64,000 bases of DNA from Natronomonas sp. CBA1123 (GCF_009741925.1 NZ_WPCC01000003.1:1-64000); one strand, 5' to 3'. Shown: positions 15,818 to 24,694, numbered from the stretch's first letter. Notes: generated by a model not told the origin, from the sequence alone. A program made the numbers and translations.

Positions 15818-16177
15818 ATGAACGACAACCGCAAAGAGGTCTGGTGTGCCGGTGAGGAATGGTGCCCGATTACGACGACCTCGTCGCTAATCGGCAAGAA
15901 GTGGCATCCCGTCATCATCCACAGATTACTCGAAAACGGACCGCTGGGGTTCAACGCGCTGAAAGAGGAAGTCGACGGAATCTCGAGTAAGGTGTTGTCC
16001 GATACGCTCGACGACCTCGAAGGGAACGACCTCATCGACCGCGAAATCGTCAGCGAAAAGCCGTTCCGCGTCGAGTACTCTCTGACGGAGTTCGGTCAGT
16101 CCCTAGAGCCGGTTATCTACTCGATGCGTGATTGGGGGTTGGAGTACCTCAAACCGCCCGAAGAGATGCGGGACTGA
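15818..16177 (+). CDS. HxlR-family winged-helix transcriptional regulator
   Basis: A 119-residue HxlR/DUF24 regulator: N-terminal WCAGEEWCPITTTSSLIGKK with the conserved cysteine before Pro, then KWHPVIIHRLLENGPLGFNA, recognition-helix region GISSKVLSDTLDDLEGNDLI, the wing REIVSEKPFRVEYSLTEFGQ and the C-terminal dimer helix ending GLEYLKPPEEMRD. Family members act as dimers and several sense quinones, diamide or hypochlorite through the N-terminal cysteine. Here a second cysteine six residues upstream could form a disulfide with it. The upstream region contains a dyad similar to those before at least seven nearby genes, so this is the best local candidate for the regulator of the set. DNA binding is inferred, not shown. 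Confidence 0.9.
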   Translation: MNDNRKEVWCAGEEWCPITTTSSLIGKKWHPVIIHRLLENGPLGFNALKEEVDGISSKVLSDTLDDLEGNDLIDREIVSEKPFRVEYSLTEFGQSLEPVIYSMRDWGLEYLKPPEEMRD

Positions 16178-16220
16178 CGTCGAACTCTCCGAAACCGAGC
16201 TTCGATTAGGAGAGGCTGGG

Positions 16221-16463
16221 CTACTTCGTCCACCGAATCTCGTATTCGAGTTCGTACCGTTCCTCTCCCGTCTCCGAATCGGTGAGTCGCTCGAGTTCGA
16301 CTTCGAAGCGAGGCGTCTCGGGGACGGCAACGTCCTGTGTTTCCGTGTCACTCTCTAACTGGACGGTCCCCGATTCGATTTGTTCGGCCGCTGAAACGAG
16401 TGCCTCGGCGATTTCCGACCGCGTATGCTGCTGCTCGGTTTTGAATAGTACTTCTTCTGGCAT
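16221..16463 (-). CDS. amphi-Trp domain protein
   Basis: An 80-residue protein starting MPEEVLFKTEQQHTRSEIAE, with AEALVSAAEQIESGTVQLE, the central PRFEVELERLTDSETGEERY and the final tryptophan in LEYEIRWTK, the pattern of the amphi-Trp domain, a short alpha/beta module with a terminal amphipathic strand and Trp. These are widespread in haloarchaea and bacteria and have no established function. It is convergent with the HxlR gene and separated from it by 43 bases, and has its own promoter region to the right. Confidence 0.8.
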   Translation of the reverse strand: MPEEVLFKTEQQHTRSEIAEALVSAAEQIESGTVQLESDTETQDVAVPETPRFEVELERLTDSETGEERYELEYEIRWTK

Positions 16464-16858
16464 CAGCTACAGGTTTGTCCCCGAGTCTCATATCCTCCAG
16501 AGGCGAGTGTCACGGTCCGGGAACCGACACCCCCATTCATACCACACTCGCTCTCGGTTCGTTCGTTGTACGACGTTCGCTTCCGATGCTTCGACAAACG
16601 AACCGCTAGAGGAACGGGGAGGACAGAGACGAATCGGGTGTCCGGTGTCTCCGTTTCGGCTCTGTTACGTGTTCGGATAGAGATTCAGCGTCATCAGCGG
16701 GTATTTACCGCTCGGACCGAAAGAATCTACTAACCGAAATACGCGCTGTCCATTTAGGGGAGTCGTCGTTCTGGATTTGTCGAGACGACGCGATGCGGTA
16801 CCTCTCTCCTGATTTCTCGGTTCTCTCGGGATTCGGGCTGCTATGATCGGAACGAATA
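16464..16858. other. 395-base gap, no gene seen
   Basis: Divergent promoter region between the amphi-Trp gene and RNase J. I see no convincing open frame, hairpin or GTTAC/GTAAC dyad here. Confidence 0.5.
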
Positions 16859-18199
16859 ATGGAAATTGAAATCGCTACTATCGGCGGCTACGAGGAAGTG
16901 GGACGACAGATGACTGCGGTTCGGGCGGGCGAGGACATCGTCATCTTCGATATGGGGTTGAACCTCTCGAAGGTGCTCATCCACGACAACGTTCGAACCG
17001 AGCGGATGCACAGCCTCGACCTCATCGATATGGGTGCGATTCCGGACGACCGCGTGATGAGCGACCTCGATGGAGACGTACAGGCTATCGTCCCGACACA
17101 CGGCCACCTCGACCACATCGGCGCCATCTCGAAACTCGCCCACCGCTACGACGCACCCATCGTCGCCACGCCGTTCACAATCGAGTTGGTCCGAGAGGAA
17201 ATCCGCGACGACGACAAGTTCGACGTTCAGAACGAACTCGTCAAGATGGACCCCGGCGGCACGATGTCCATCGGCGAGGAGTGCGAACTCGAGTTCGTCA
17301 ACGTCACCCACTCCATCATCGACGCCATCAATCCGGTGCTCCACACGCCCGAAGGGGCCGTCGTCTACGGCCTCGACAAGCGAATCGACCACTCGCCGGT
17401 CATCGGCGAGCCCATCGACATGGAGCGGTTCCGGGAAATCGGTCGCGAGGGCGTCCTCTGCTACATCGAGGATTGTACCAACGCGAACAAGAAGGGCAAG
17501 ACGCCCTCCGAATCCGTGGCTCGAGCCCAACTGAAAGACGTGATGCACTCCCTGGAGGATTACGACGGTGGCATCGTCGCCACGACGTTCTCCAGCCACA
17601 TCGCCCGCGTGAGTTCGCTCGTCGAGTTCGCCGAGGACATCGGCCGACAGCCGATTCTGCTGGGCCGCTCGATGGAGCAGTACAGCGGCACCGCCGACCG
17701 ACTGGGAATCACCGACTACCCGGACGATTTGGAGATGTACGGCCGCCGCAACGGCATCGATAACGCGTTCAAGCGCATCATGAACGAGGGCAAGGAGAAC
17801 TTCCTGCCCGTCGTCACCGGCCATCAAGGTGAACCTCGGGCGATGCTCACCCGCATGGGACGCGGCGAAACGTCGTACGAACTCGACGAGGGCGACAAGG
17901 TCATCTTTTCGGCTCGGGTCATTCCCGAACCCACCAACGAGGGCCAGCGATACCAGGCTGAAACGCTGTTGAAGATGCAAGGTGCTCGTATCTACGACGA
18001 CATCCACGTGTCGGGGCACCTCTCTCAGGAGGGCCACTACCAGATGCTGGACGCCCTCCAACCGGAGCACCTCATCCCCGCCCACCAGAACCTGAAGGGC
18101 CTCTCCGGATACGTCGAGTTAGCAAGTAGCGAGGGCTACAAAATCGGTCGTGACCTCCACCCGACCGCCAACGGCAACACGATTCAGCTCGTTGAGTGA
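16859..18199 (+). CDS. rnj: archaeal RNase J (beta-CASP 5'-3' exoribonuclease)
   Basis: A 446-residue metallo-beta-lactamase/beta-CASP ribonuclease. The zinc-binding motif [11 protein letters not shown] lies near residue 78, VNVTHSI near 150, [10 protein letters not shown] in the beta-CASP domain near 264, [12 protein letters not shown] near 318 and the C-terminal [13 protein letters not shown] near 383. Archaeal RNase J degrades RNA 5' to 3' and takes part in mRNA turnover and processing. The length is typical of the short archaeal form without the C-terminal domain of bacterial RNase J. It is monocistronic, with its 3' side followed by the hairpin cluster at 18391-18590. The start at 16859 is the first ATG and matches the conserved [16 protein letters not shown] beginning. 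Confidence 0.93.
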   Translation: MEIEIATIGGYEEVGRQMTAVRAGEDIVIFDMGLNLSKVLIHDNVRTERMHSLDLIDMGAIPDDRVMSDLDGDVQAIVPTHGHLDHIGAISKLAHRYDAPIVATPFTIELVREEIRDDDKFDVQNELVKMDPGGTMSIGEECELEFVNVTHSIIDAINPVLHTPEGAVVYGLDKRIDHSPVIGEPIDMERFREIGREGVLCYIEDCTNANKKGKTPSESVARAQLKDVMHSLEDYDGGIVATTFSSHIARVSSLVEFAEDIGRQPILLGRSMEQYSGTADRLGITDYPDDLEMYGRRNGIDNAFKRIMNEGKENFLPVVTGHQGEPRAMLTRMGRGETSYELDEGDKVIFSARVIPEPTNEGQRYQAETLLKMQGARIYDDIHVSGHLSQEGHYQMLDALQPEHLIPAHQNLKGLSGYVELASSEGYKIGRDLHPTANGNTIQLVE

Positions 18200-18591
18200 C
18201 GCTCGGGTTCAATCCCGTATCGTCCCAACGAGCGCAAACCCCTGGCATTCAAACCGCTCCGGCCCGAAAACACGACTCGGTGGCGGTGACGAAAGTTACC
18301 CCCTCTGAGCCCCTTGTGATGAGGGACTTTCTCTGAGCCACCGTTCCAGTTCTGACGAGATACCTCAACAGTCCGCCAGCATGTAGCATCCGCGCGAGCG
18401 AAGCGAGCGCGGTTCTCCGCGCCGAACGCAGTGAGGCGCGGGTTGCGGGCTTGCCCGCAACCGTACCGTCGTGGCGGCGAAGCCGCCACGCACGGGACCG
18501 AGGGCCGACCAACGGGAGGCCCGACGTGTCTTTTTCATGAACGTTTTTGCCGGTCGCTCGCCCTCGGCGAGCGACCGTGCAAAAAGGTTCA
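18200..18591. repeat. intergenic hairpin cluster between rnj and engB
   Basis: This 392-base gap has no gene but carries a run of inverted repeats. They are CGCGCC/GGCGCG (18418-18440), GGTTGCGGGC-TT-GCCCGCAACC (18441-18462), CGTGGCGGC-GAA-GCCGCCACG (18470-18490), and the long terminator-like hairpin at 18544-18587. A GCGAGCGAAGCGAGC-type low-complexity block precedes them (18391-18411). The stems are perfect and closely spaced, which favours structured RNA or a repeat family over chance. Confidence 0.6.
18544..18587. terminator. long bidirectional terminator-like hairpin
   Basis: CGGTCGCTCGCC-CTC-GGCGAGCGACCG (18551-18577) is a perfect 12-bp stem. It is extended by TTTTTGC on the left and GCAAAAA on the right with one unpaired base, so each strand has a T-run after the stem. 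It separates convergent rnj and engB. Confidence 0.65.
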
Positions 18592-19212
18592 CTAGAAGAA
18601 CTTGAACAAATCGTCGCGCTGCTGTTCGTGAAGGTGGTGTCGGACGGCGTCGTTGAGCGCTTTGATGTTGCCACGTTTCGCGGAGATGGGCGCGAGAATC
18701 TCGTCGAACTGCTGCCAGGGGGTGTAGAGCCCGAGGCGTTCGGCGAGGTCGTCGAGTCGCTGGTCGCGGTCGTCGACTTTGTCCATCTTGTTGACGGCGA
18801 CGACGGTGGGGATGCCGAGTTCCTGCAGGAAGCCGAACATCTCGACGTCGTGTGGTATCTCCTCGGGGCCGGAGTGGCGGTCGATGATGTCGACGACGGC
18901 CTTCCCGTCGACGACCAACACGGCGACGAGGATGTTCTCGGCGTACTCTTCGACGTACTGGACCACGTCGCGTTTGATGTCCTCGCGAACCTCCTCGGGG
19001 ACGCCGGACATGAAGCCGAATCCCGGCAGGTCGGTGATGACGAAGTCCTCGGCGGCCCAGTCGTAGTGGTTGGGTTTCTTGGTGACGCCGGGGCTGCCGC
19101 CGGTGGCGAACTTCGAGTGGCCGGTGAGTTCCCGCATCAACGTCGACTTCCCGACGTTGGAGCGCCCGACGAGGACGACCTCGGACTCGCGGTTCGGGCG
19201 TGTATCGAACAT
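18592..19212 (-). CDS. engB: EngB-type ribosome-biogenesis GTPase
   Basis: A 206-residue TRAFAC GTPase: G1 [16 protein letters not shown] (residues 15-30), G2 region [16 protein letters not shown]3 [12 protein letters not shown] near 61, G4 [10 protein letters not shown] near 143 and G5 ISAKRGN near 181. The length is as usual for EngB/YihA, with no extra domains. Bacterial EngB is needed for assembly of the large ribosomal subunit; archaeal members are assumed to act alike. The ATG at 19212 starts a conserved [18 protein letters not shown] lead. Confidence 0.9.
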   Translation of the reverse strand: MFDTRPNRESEVVLVGRSNVGKSTLMRELTGHSKFATGGSPGVTKKPNHYDWAAEDFVITDLPGFGFMSGVPEEVREDIKRDVVQYVEEYAENILVAVLVVDGKAVVDIIDRHSGPEEIPHDVEMFGFLQELGIPTVVAVNKMDKVDDRDQRLDDLAERLGLYTPWQQFDEILAPISAKRGNIKALNDAVRHHLHEQQRDDLFKFF

Positions 19213-19257
19213 ACCGTCGATTGACGGTTCGACCGGATAAGGAGCGCGGTCCTGGGT

Positions 19258-19731
19258 TCAGGCCGACTCGACGGCTTCGAGGACCGCTCCGTAGTCGGGT
19301 TCGTTCGTGGGGTCCTCGGCGACCCACTCGTAGACGACCGTTCCGTCACCGTCGAGGACGAAGACGGCGCGGTTGGCGATGTCGAACAGTCCGAGGTCGG
19401 GAATGTCGATTTCGAGGTCGTAGGCGCCGATGGCGTCGCCGGCCATGTCGCTGACGAGGTCGAACTCGATGCCGTGTTCCTCGCGGAAGGCGCCCTGTGA
19501 GAACGGCGAGTCGGCGCTGACGCCGTACACCGTCGCGCCGGCGTCCTCGAAGTGTTCGAGCCGCTCTTGGAACGCCACCATCTCGTTGGTACATGGCGGT
19601 GTGAACGCGCCGGGGAAGAACGCTAACACGACGGGGCCCTCGCCGAGTTCGTCGGCCAAATCGAACGATTCGTGGTCGCTGGTTCCGAGTGTTGCGGTGA
19701 ACGTCGGTGCGGAATCGCCTGTCGAGACCAT
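19258..19731 (-). CDS. peroxiredoxin (AhpE/BCP-like)
   Basis: A 157-residue thioredoxin-fold peroxidase. FFPGAFTPPCTNEMVAFQER carries the peroxidatic cysteine (about residue 50) in a TPPCTNE setting, and VYGVSADSPFSQGAFREEHG and NRAVFVLDGDGTVVYEWV follow. No second resolving cysteine is present, so it acts as a 1-Cys enzyme that needs an external thiol, which in haloarchaea could be gamma-glutamylcysteine or a thioredoxin. The start at 19731 begins MVSTGDSAPTFTATLG. It is separated from engB by 45 bases on the same strand, so the two may be co-transcribed. Confidence 0.9.
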   Translation of the reverse strand: MVSTGDSAPTFTATLGTSDHESFDLADELGEGPVVLAFFPGAFTPPCTNEMVAFQERLEHFEDAGATVYGVSADSPFSQGAFREEHGIEFDLVSDMAGDAIGAYDLEIDIPDLGLFDIANRAVFVLDGDGTVVYEWVAEDPTNEPDYGAVLEAVESA

Positions 19732-19827
19732 ACACGTCGTACGGTCGGATTGCCGATAAACCCCGTCCCGTTCGTGTTCGGCCCGCTTGTTCGGTAGCGT
19801 TAACGCCCCTCGCTCCGACGGCCGTCT

Positions 19828-21123
19828 GTGCGACTCGTCCAGGTGACCATCCCCGCCGGGAAGCGACAGACCGTCCTCCGGGTCCTCGACGATGAGGGCA
19901 TCGACTACGTCGTCACCGAGGAGACGAGCGGCCGGGAGTACACCGCGGTCGCGTACTTCCCGCTCCCGACGAACGCGGTCGAACCCATCCTCGAAGAACT
20001 CCGAGATGTGGGTCTCGACCGCGAGGCGTACACCGTCGTGTTGAGCGCCGAAACGGTCGTCTCCGAACGGTTCGAACAACTGAAGGAGAGCTACGCGGAA
20101 AAGGAGGAGAGCGAAGAGCGCATCGCCAGACAGGAACTCGAAGCGCGCGCGGAGGAACTGGCGTCGTCGCTGCCGACCTACGTCGTGATGACGGTCGTCT
20201 CGGCGATTATCGCCACCGCGGGACTGCTGCTCGACTCCCCGGCGACGGTCGTGGGGTCGATGGTCATCGCCCCGCTCATCGGCCCGGCGATGGCCGCGGC
20301 GGTCGGCAGCGTCATCGACGACACGGACCTGTTCAGACGCGGCGCAGTACTGCAGTTGCTCGGCATCGTCCTCTCTATCGTCGCGGCGACGGCCTTCGCC
20401 ATCTTCGTTCAGACGACGAACCTCGTTCCGCCGGGGTTGGACCCGCTTGCGCTCTCGGAGGTCGAAGAGCGGCTGTCGCCGAACTTCCTGTCGCTTGCGG
20501 TCGCCATCGGCGCCGGCGTCGCCGGTGCGATAAGCCTGATGACCGGCATCTCGGCGGCGCTGGTCGGCGTCATGATTGCCGTCGCGCTCATCCCGCCGGC
20601 GGCGACGGTCGGCATCGGTATCGCCTACGGCGAACCGTCGCTCGCGCTCGGCTCGGCCGTCCTCGTCGCCGTCAACGTCCTCTCTATCAACCTCGCGGCG
20701 CTCGTCGTGCTGTGGTACTCCGGCTACCGCCCCCAGCGGTTCTTCCAGCGCGACCAGGCCCGCGTGGCGACGCTCAAGCGCGTCGTCTTTCTCGTCGGCG
20801 CTATCGCCGTCCTCTCGCTGTTCCTCGGCGGCGTCACCTTCGACTCCTATCAGACCGCCACCACCGAACAGGACATCCGTGCCGGCGTCGACGCCGAACT
20901 CGAGGACCCCGCCTACGACGGCTACGAACTCGTCGAACTCGAGGTGAGGACGACGAGCGAGTACGTCCTCCTCCAGCGCCCCTCGGAGGTCGTCGTGACC
21001 GTCGGCGTCCCACCCGACGCGCCGCGGCCGGGGCTTGCGGCCGCTATCGACGAGCGACTGGCCGCCGAGTACGGTCTCGACGTGGACGTTCAGGTCCGGT
21101 ACCTCGAAATCGAGGAGAGCTGA
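19828..21123 (+). CDS. DUF389 (TIGR00341-type) membrane protein
   Basis: A 431-residue protein. The N-terminal soluble part (MRLVQVTIPAGKRQTVLRVL) resembles an ACT-like domain, then there is a charged coiled segment (ESYAEKEESEERIARQELEA), then six or seven helices including VVGSMVIAPLIGPAMAAAVG and GISAALVGVMIAVALIPPAA. A C-terminal soluble beta domain follows (VELEVRTTSEYVLLQRPSEV). This order is the TIGR00341/DUF389 family common in archaea and actinobacteria. Its function is unknown. The gene begins with ATG at 19828 and lacks a clear ribosome site, as expected of a leaderless haloarchaeal mRNA. Confidence 0.88.
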   Translation: MRLVQVTIPAGKRQTVLRVLDDEGIDYVVTEETSGREYTAVAYFPLPTNAVEPILEELRDVGLDREAYTVVLSAETVVSERFEQLKESYAEKEESEERIARQELEARAEELASSLPTYVVMTVVSAIIATAGLLLDSPATVVGSMVIAPLIGPAMAAAVGSVIDDTDLFRRGAVLQLLGIVLSIVAATAFAIFVQTTNLVPPGLDPLALSEVEERLSPNFLSLAVAIGAGVAGAISLMTGISAALVGVMIAVALIPPAATVGIGIAYGEPSLALGSAVLVAVNVLSINLAALVVLWYSGYRPQRFFQRDQARVATLKRVVFLVGAIAVLSLFLGGVTFDSYQTATTEQDIRAGVDAELEDPAYDGYELVELEVRTTSEYVLLQRPSEVVVTVGVPPDAPRPGLAAAIDERLAAEYGLDVDVQVRYLEIEES

Positions 21124-21187
21124 TGGCTCAAAAGCCTCTTTGAGCTACCGTCGTTTATACGCTGTCTCCCGCCGACTACCTCCGTGT

Positions 21188-21931
21188 ATGTCCCCGAAGA
21201 AACTCTCGGCACTCGTCGTGGCGACGGCCCTCCTCGCAGCGGGGCTGGTCGGCGCCGCGATGATGATGCCGACCGGCGCACAGAACACGGACGAAACCGC
21301 GGACAGGACGATTACCGTCGACGCGACGGGCGAGGCCGATGCCGCCCCGAACCAGGCCGTCCTCCGAATCGCCGTCACCGCCGAAGGTGACGACCCCCAG
21401 ACGGTTCGCGACGACCTCTCGGCCGGCGCAGCGGACCTCCGTGAGAACCTCGCCGAGGCGAACGTCTCCGAGGAGCAATACGAGACCAGCGAGTACCGCA
21501 TCCGACAGGACCGCCGACCCCCTCGTGAGGAACAGTCCAGCGACGCCCCCGAGTACCGTGGCGCACACCAGTTCGAGGTGACGCTCGATGACCCCGACCG
21601 CGTCGGTGCGGTCATCGACGCCGCCGCGGATGCCGGCGCCGAGGTCAACCACGTCTCCTTTACGCTCTCCGACGAGCGTCGCGAGGAACTCCGCTCGGAC
21701 GCCATCGCCGACGCGATGAGCGATGCGCGACTGCAGGCCGACACTATCGCGAACAACGGCGACCTCAGCGTCACCAGCGTCGCGAATGTCGACGCCTCCG
21801 AACAGCGGTACGCGCCGGTTCGATACGAGGCCGCCGCCGCGGGCGCGGCCGCCGACGGCACCTCGGTGTCTCCCGGCGACGTCACCGTGTCGTACAACGT
21901 CCGCGTGACCTACAACGCGACGACGAACTGA
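21188..21931 (+). CDS. SIMPL (DUF541) domain secreted protein
   Basis: A 247-residue protein with an N-terminal hydrophobic signal (KLSALVVATALLAAGLVGAA) and a DUF541/SIMPL domain: TITVDATGEADAAPNQAVLR, TSEYRIRQDRRPPREEQSSD and VTVSYNVRVTYNATTN at the end. SIMPL proteins are periplasmic or surface proteins of unclear function; the best-known is a mouse kinase-associated protein. The start at 21188 places the signal at the very N-terminus. An in-frame upstream extension from 21035 overlaps the previous gene and is rejected. Confidence 0.85.
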   Translation: MSPKKLSALVVATALLAAGLVGAAMMMPTGAQNTDETADRTITVDATGEADAAPNQAVLRIAVTAEGDDPQTVRDDLSAGAADLRENLAEANVSEEQYETSEYRIRQDRRPPREEQSSDAPEYRGAHQFEVTLDDPDRVGAVIDAAADAGAEVNHVSFTLSDERREELRSDAIADAMSDARLQADTIANNGDLSVTSVANVDASEQRYAPVRYEAAAAGAAADGTSVSPGDVTVSYNVRVTYNATTN

Positions 21932-22008
21932 CGGCCCACGCGGCGCCCGCGTCACCTGCTGTCCCTCGACAGCCCGCTTTTTATATCCGCTCCGACCGTA
22001 CTGAAGGT

Positions 22009-22458
22009 ATGGACGAGACGACCGTCGACAGTTGGGGCGAGGCGATTCCGTTGGCGCGAGCGCTCGGCTACGACGGGTCCGTTCGGGTCTCCAAGGTCGA
22101 CGAACCCACGCTCCCGGCCGACCTCGACGTGGTCTCCTCGAACTTCCCGTGGTCGGTCCACAAGGGCGCCCTCGCCGTCTACCGCGAACGCGAACGCGGC
22201 GACCACCTCCAGATACGCGAGTATCCCGCCTTCTGGGTCGTCTCCCTGGACCACTACAACCCCCACTTCCGCCCGGTCGAACACGCCACCGTCGACATTC
22301 CGGTCCACATGATTCTCGCCCTCGGTGCACTGACCCCCGTTCGCGGCTACCGCTGGGTGTTCGGCGACCGACTCCCCTCCCCCACCGCTGCAGTCGCCTT
22401 CTCGACGTCGACCATCGGAATGCTCCCACGATTCGGCCGGAAGTTGCTGTTCAGTTAG
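22009..22458 (+). CDS. conserved haloarchaeal protein, 149 aa
   Basis: A 149-residue protein: MDETTVDSWGEAIPLARALG, VVSSNFPWSVHKGALAVYRE, DHLQIREYPAFWVVSLDHYN and a C-terminal part VDIPVHMILALGALTPVRGY. The aromatic and His residues are well spread, and the end (TIGMLPRFGRKLL) looks amphipathic. Proteins of this layout recur in haloarchaea, but I know of no function or named domain. It is preceded by a TATA-like CTTTTTATATCC about 30 bases before the ATG. Confidence 0.65.
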   Translation: MDETTVDSWGEAIPLARALGYDGSVRVSKVDEPTLPADLDVVSSNFPWSVHKGALAVYRERERGDHLQIREYPAFWVVSLDHYNPHFRPVEHATVDIPVHMILALGALTPVRGYRWVFGDRLPSPTAAVAFSTSTIGMLPRFGRKLLFS

Positions 22459-22470
22459 GAAAATCCGGTT

Positions 22471-22635
22471 CCGGTACGAGGTCGGCGCAGGCGACCTCGC
22501 TACTCCTCTACGGTTCGCTTCGCTCCCCGTTTCGGTACGAGACCCCTCGCTTCGCTCGGCGTCTCGCTACTCACGGCGGCCGCTGGCCGCCGTTCGCTAA
22601 TCGAGACTCCTCACTCCGTTCGGAGTCTCGCTACC
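22471..22635. repeat. array of inverted repeats with recurring CTCGCTAC and CGGTACGAG words
   Basis: The convergent gap holds several stem-loops: GAGGTCG/CGACCTC (22479-22498), CGGCGGCC-GCT-GGCCGCCG (22574-22592) and GAGACTCC/GGAGTCTC (22603-22629). CGGTACGAG occurs at 22472 and 22533, and CTCGCTAC at three places (near 22497, 22563 and 22627). It looks like a degenerate tandem unit. No gene is seen. Confidence 0.5.
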
Positions 22636-23608
22636 CCTCGAACGGCAACTCGGCTTCGTACCCGACCGCATCGACCATCGCATCGACGACTTCCTCGACG
22701 CCTTCGCCCGTCTCGACACTCATGTAGTGGTCGGCTTCCACGTCCGTCGACCGGTCGGCCTTGTTGCAGACGACGACCACGGGAGCGTCGAACTGCGATT
22801 CGATGTCGGCGAGCAACTCCAGTTGGTCCTCCAGCGGGTAGCCACAGGCTCCGCTGGCGTCGAGCATCACCAAGACAGCGTCGGCGAGGTGCGTCAGCGC
22901 CGAAACCGCCTGGGCCTCGATGGCGTTGCGCTCTTCGGCGGGCCTGTCGAGCAGCCCGGGCGTATCGACCAACTGATAGCGGATTCGGTCGCGTTCGAGG
23001 TGGCCGACGTTGATGCCCGTCGTCGTGTAGGGATACGTCGCCGTCTCGTTGCGGGCGTTGGTTACGTCGTTGACGAACGATGACTTGCCGACGTTGGGGT
23101 AGCCGGCGACGACGATGGCCGGTTCGTCGGCGCGGATGTCGGGGAGGACTTTCAGCGCGTCCCGTGCTTCGCTGATGGCCAGGAGGTCGTCTTCGACCTG
23201 CTCGGTCACGTCGGCGAGTCGGGCAAAGGCCTGCTTGCGGAGCTTTCGTGCGGTTTCGAGGTCGGCGTTGCGGATGCGACTGTGGTACTCCTCGCGAATC
23301 TTGTCACACTGCCGGCTGGCCCACATGACCTCCGAGAGCCGCTGCCGGAGCGCGTCGACGCCATCGACGTCCGTGTCGGCCAGCGTCGCGTCGGCGAGTT
23401 CGTAGTAGAACTCGTCGACCAACTCGAAGTCGGGCCACGACGTGACGACGTTGCCGAGGTTGTCCGAGAGGATGTTCGAGGCGGTCTGGAGCATCGACTC
23501 CTGGGCCTCGAACCCGGATTTCGCTCGCCCCGCGCGTGCCGCCCGCGAGAACGCCTTGTCGACCAACTCCTCCGACCGGGGCGTGGTCGGAAGGTCTTCG
23601 AAGTGCAT
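22631..23608 (-). CDS. NOG1-family GTPase
   Basis: A 325-residue OBG/NOG1-type GTPase. It has the helical N-terminal domain of NOG1 (MHFEDLPTTPRSEELVDKAF, SEVMWASRQCDKIREEYHSR), G1 VVAGYPNVGKSSFVNDV near residue 165, G3 LVDTPGLLDRPAEERN near 212, G4 VVCNKADRSTD near 277 and G5 MSVETGEGVEEV near 296. NOG1 proteins join the late large-subunit precursor in eukaryotes; the archaeal form is about half that size and has only the GTPase and the N-terminal domain. The start MHFEDLP at 23608 is the usual one in haloarchaea. Confidence 0.9.
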   Translation of the reverse strand: MHFEDLPTTPRSEELVDKAFSRAARAGRAKSGFEAQESMLQTASNILSDNLGNVVTSWPDFELVDEFYYELADATLADTDVDGVDALRQRLSEVMWASRQCDKIREEYHSRIRNADLETARKLRKQAFARLADVTEQVEDDLLAISEARDALKVLPDIRADEPAIVVAGYPNVGKSSFVNDVTNARNETATYPYTTTGINVGHLERDRIRYQLVDTPGLLDRPAEERNAIEAQAVSALTHLADAVLVMLDASGACGYPLEDQLELLADIESQFDAPVVVVCNKADRSTDVEADHYMSVETGEGVEEVVDAMVDAVGYEAELPFEG

Positions 23609-23722
23609 ACCCTCGTTTGTACGTCCGGCCGTATAAGCGCCGTGTATCGGTGTTCCGTACTGTCGGGCCGTCGCGCCGAGTCGGCCAGCAACGATTTGTC
23701 TTCCGCCGCCCTACGTCGGTCT

Positions 23723-24085
23723 ATGACCAACTGGCGTGCGGTCGTCATCGGCTTTCTCGTCGGCGTCGTCGCGAGTCTCTTCGCGTTCGCGCTTCCGGTC
23801 GTCGGCCACCTCGGTGCGGGGTTCGTCGCCGGTGTCGTCGCGGGCGTCGTCGCTGGCGGCGGCCTCGCCAGCGGTGCGTGGCACGGCCTCTTGGCCGGTG
23901 CCTTCGGTGGCCTCGTCGCGGCCGTGGCGCTGGCGGCGTTCGTCACGCTCGTCGGCGCGACCGTCGGTGGCCCAGGTGGCGTCCTCGCCGGCTTCGGCGT
24001 CTTCGCCATCGGGGCCGTCGTCGCCGTCGTCTTCGCCATCGACAGCGCCATCGGCGGCGCGATTGGCGGGTTCCTCGCCGATTAA
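23723..24085 (+). CDS. DUF5518-type small membrane protein
   Basis: A 120-residue protein of four predicted helices rich in Gly, Ala and Val: MTNWRAVVIGFLVGVVASLF, GAGFVAGVVAGVVAGGGLAS, GLVAAVALAAFVTLVGATVG and an ending IGGAIGGFLAD. The pattern NWRAVVIGF-x-V and repeated small-residue helices fits the haloarchaeal DUF5518 group, of unknown function. It may form an operon with the ASCH gene 24 bases downstream. Confidence 0.7.
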   Translation: MTNWRAVVIGFLVGVVASLFAFALPVVGHLGAGFVAGVVAGVVAGGGLASGAWHGLLAGAFGGLVAAVALAAFVTLVGATVGGPGGVLAGFGVFAIGAVVAVVFAIDSAIGGAIGGFLAD

Positions 24086-24109
24086 GTCCGTGGCGCCCCA
24101 ACGGTCGGT

Positions 24110-24430
24110 ATGGCATCCATCGACGCCGACGCACTCCTGCCGAACGACCGCGTGAAACAGGCCGTCCTCGCGGGTGACGTGACGCAACTCAGCCGCGGCG
24201 CCTCGAACCGCTATGCGACCGAAGGCGACACCTTCGCCATCGAGGAGACGACCTTCGAGGTGGCCAGCGTCGAGGAGCGCACGCTCGGCGATTTGACCGA
24301 CGAGGACGCACAGCGGGAAGGCTCTGACTCACTGGAGGCGTACAAGGAGCGAATGAAGATGGTCCACGGCGGGAACTTCGAGTGGGACCCGACGAGCGAA
24401 ATCGTCACCTACCGCTTCGAACGTCAGTAG
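24110..24430 (+). CDS. ASCH domain protein
   Basis: A 106-residue ASCH-type (PUA-like) protein: MASIDADALLPNDRVKQAVL, QLSRGASNRYATEGDTFAIE, VEERTLGDLTDEDAQREGSD and SLEAYKERMKMVHGG. The family is a small beta-barrel related to PUA that is thought to bind RNA or nucleosides; some bacterial members hydrolyse N4-acetylcytidine. The ATG follows the DUF5518 gene by 24 bases. Which of these activities this protein has cannot be told. Confidence 0.8.
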   Translation: MASIDADALLPNDRVKQAVLAGDVTQLSRGASNRYATEGDTFAIEETTFEVASVEERTLGDLTDEDAQREGSDSLEAYKERMKMVHGGNFEWDPTSEIVTYRFERQ

Positions 24431-24481
24431 TCGTCCGAATCGCCCATCAACACTTTTGCCAACACGCTCGTAGTCGGACGC

Positions 24482-24694
24482 ATGATTGCCCCCGCAGAAG
24501 CCGTCCGCGAAGCCCTCTCGGACGTTTTCGAGGAGCGATACGAGGTCGCGGTGGTCTACGCCGATGCCGATGGGGAGACGGTTCTCCACGAAGGGCCCGT
24601 CCGAATCAAAGCCAACGGCTGGCTCGAACTCCCGAGCGGGCGACTCCTCTCTCCCGAAGCAGTCCACCACGTCGACCGCGTCCCGACCGATTAG
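24482..24694 (+). CDS. small conserved haloarchaeal protein, 70 aa
   Basis: A 70-residue acidic protein: MIAPAEAVREALSDVFEERY, EVAVVYADADGETVLHEGPV and RIKANGWLELPSGRLLSPEA. It shows an alternation of strands suggesting a small beta-barrel with a His pair (HHVDRV) near the end. No known family comes to mind. Its stop codon overlaps the stop region of the convergent hisE gene by four bases, and a TATA-like element lies upstream of the ATG. Confidence 0.6.
   Translation: MIAPAEAVREALSDVFEERYEVAVVYADADGETVLHEGPVRIKANGWLELPSGRLLSPEAVHHVDRVPTD

Noticed and set aside
19258-20079. 273-residue version of the peroxiredoxin
   Set aside because: The extra N-terminal 116 residues are non-homologous and overlap the divergent DUF389 gene; peroxiredoxin homology begins at the ATG at 19731.
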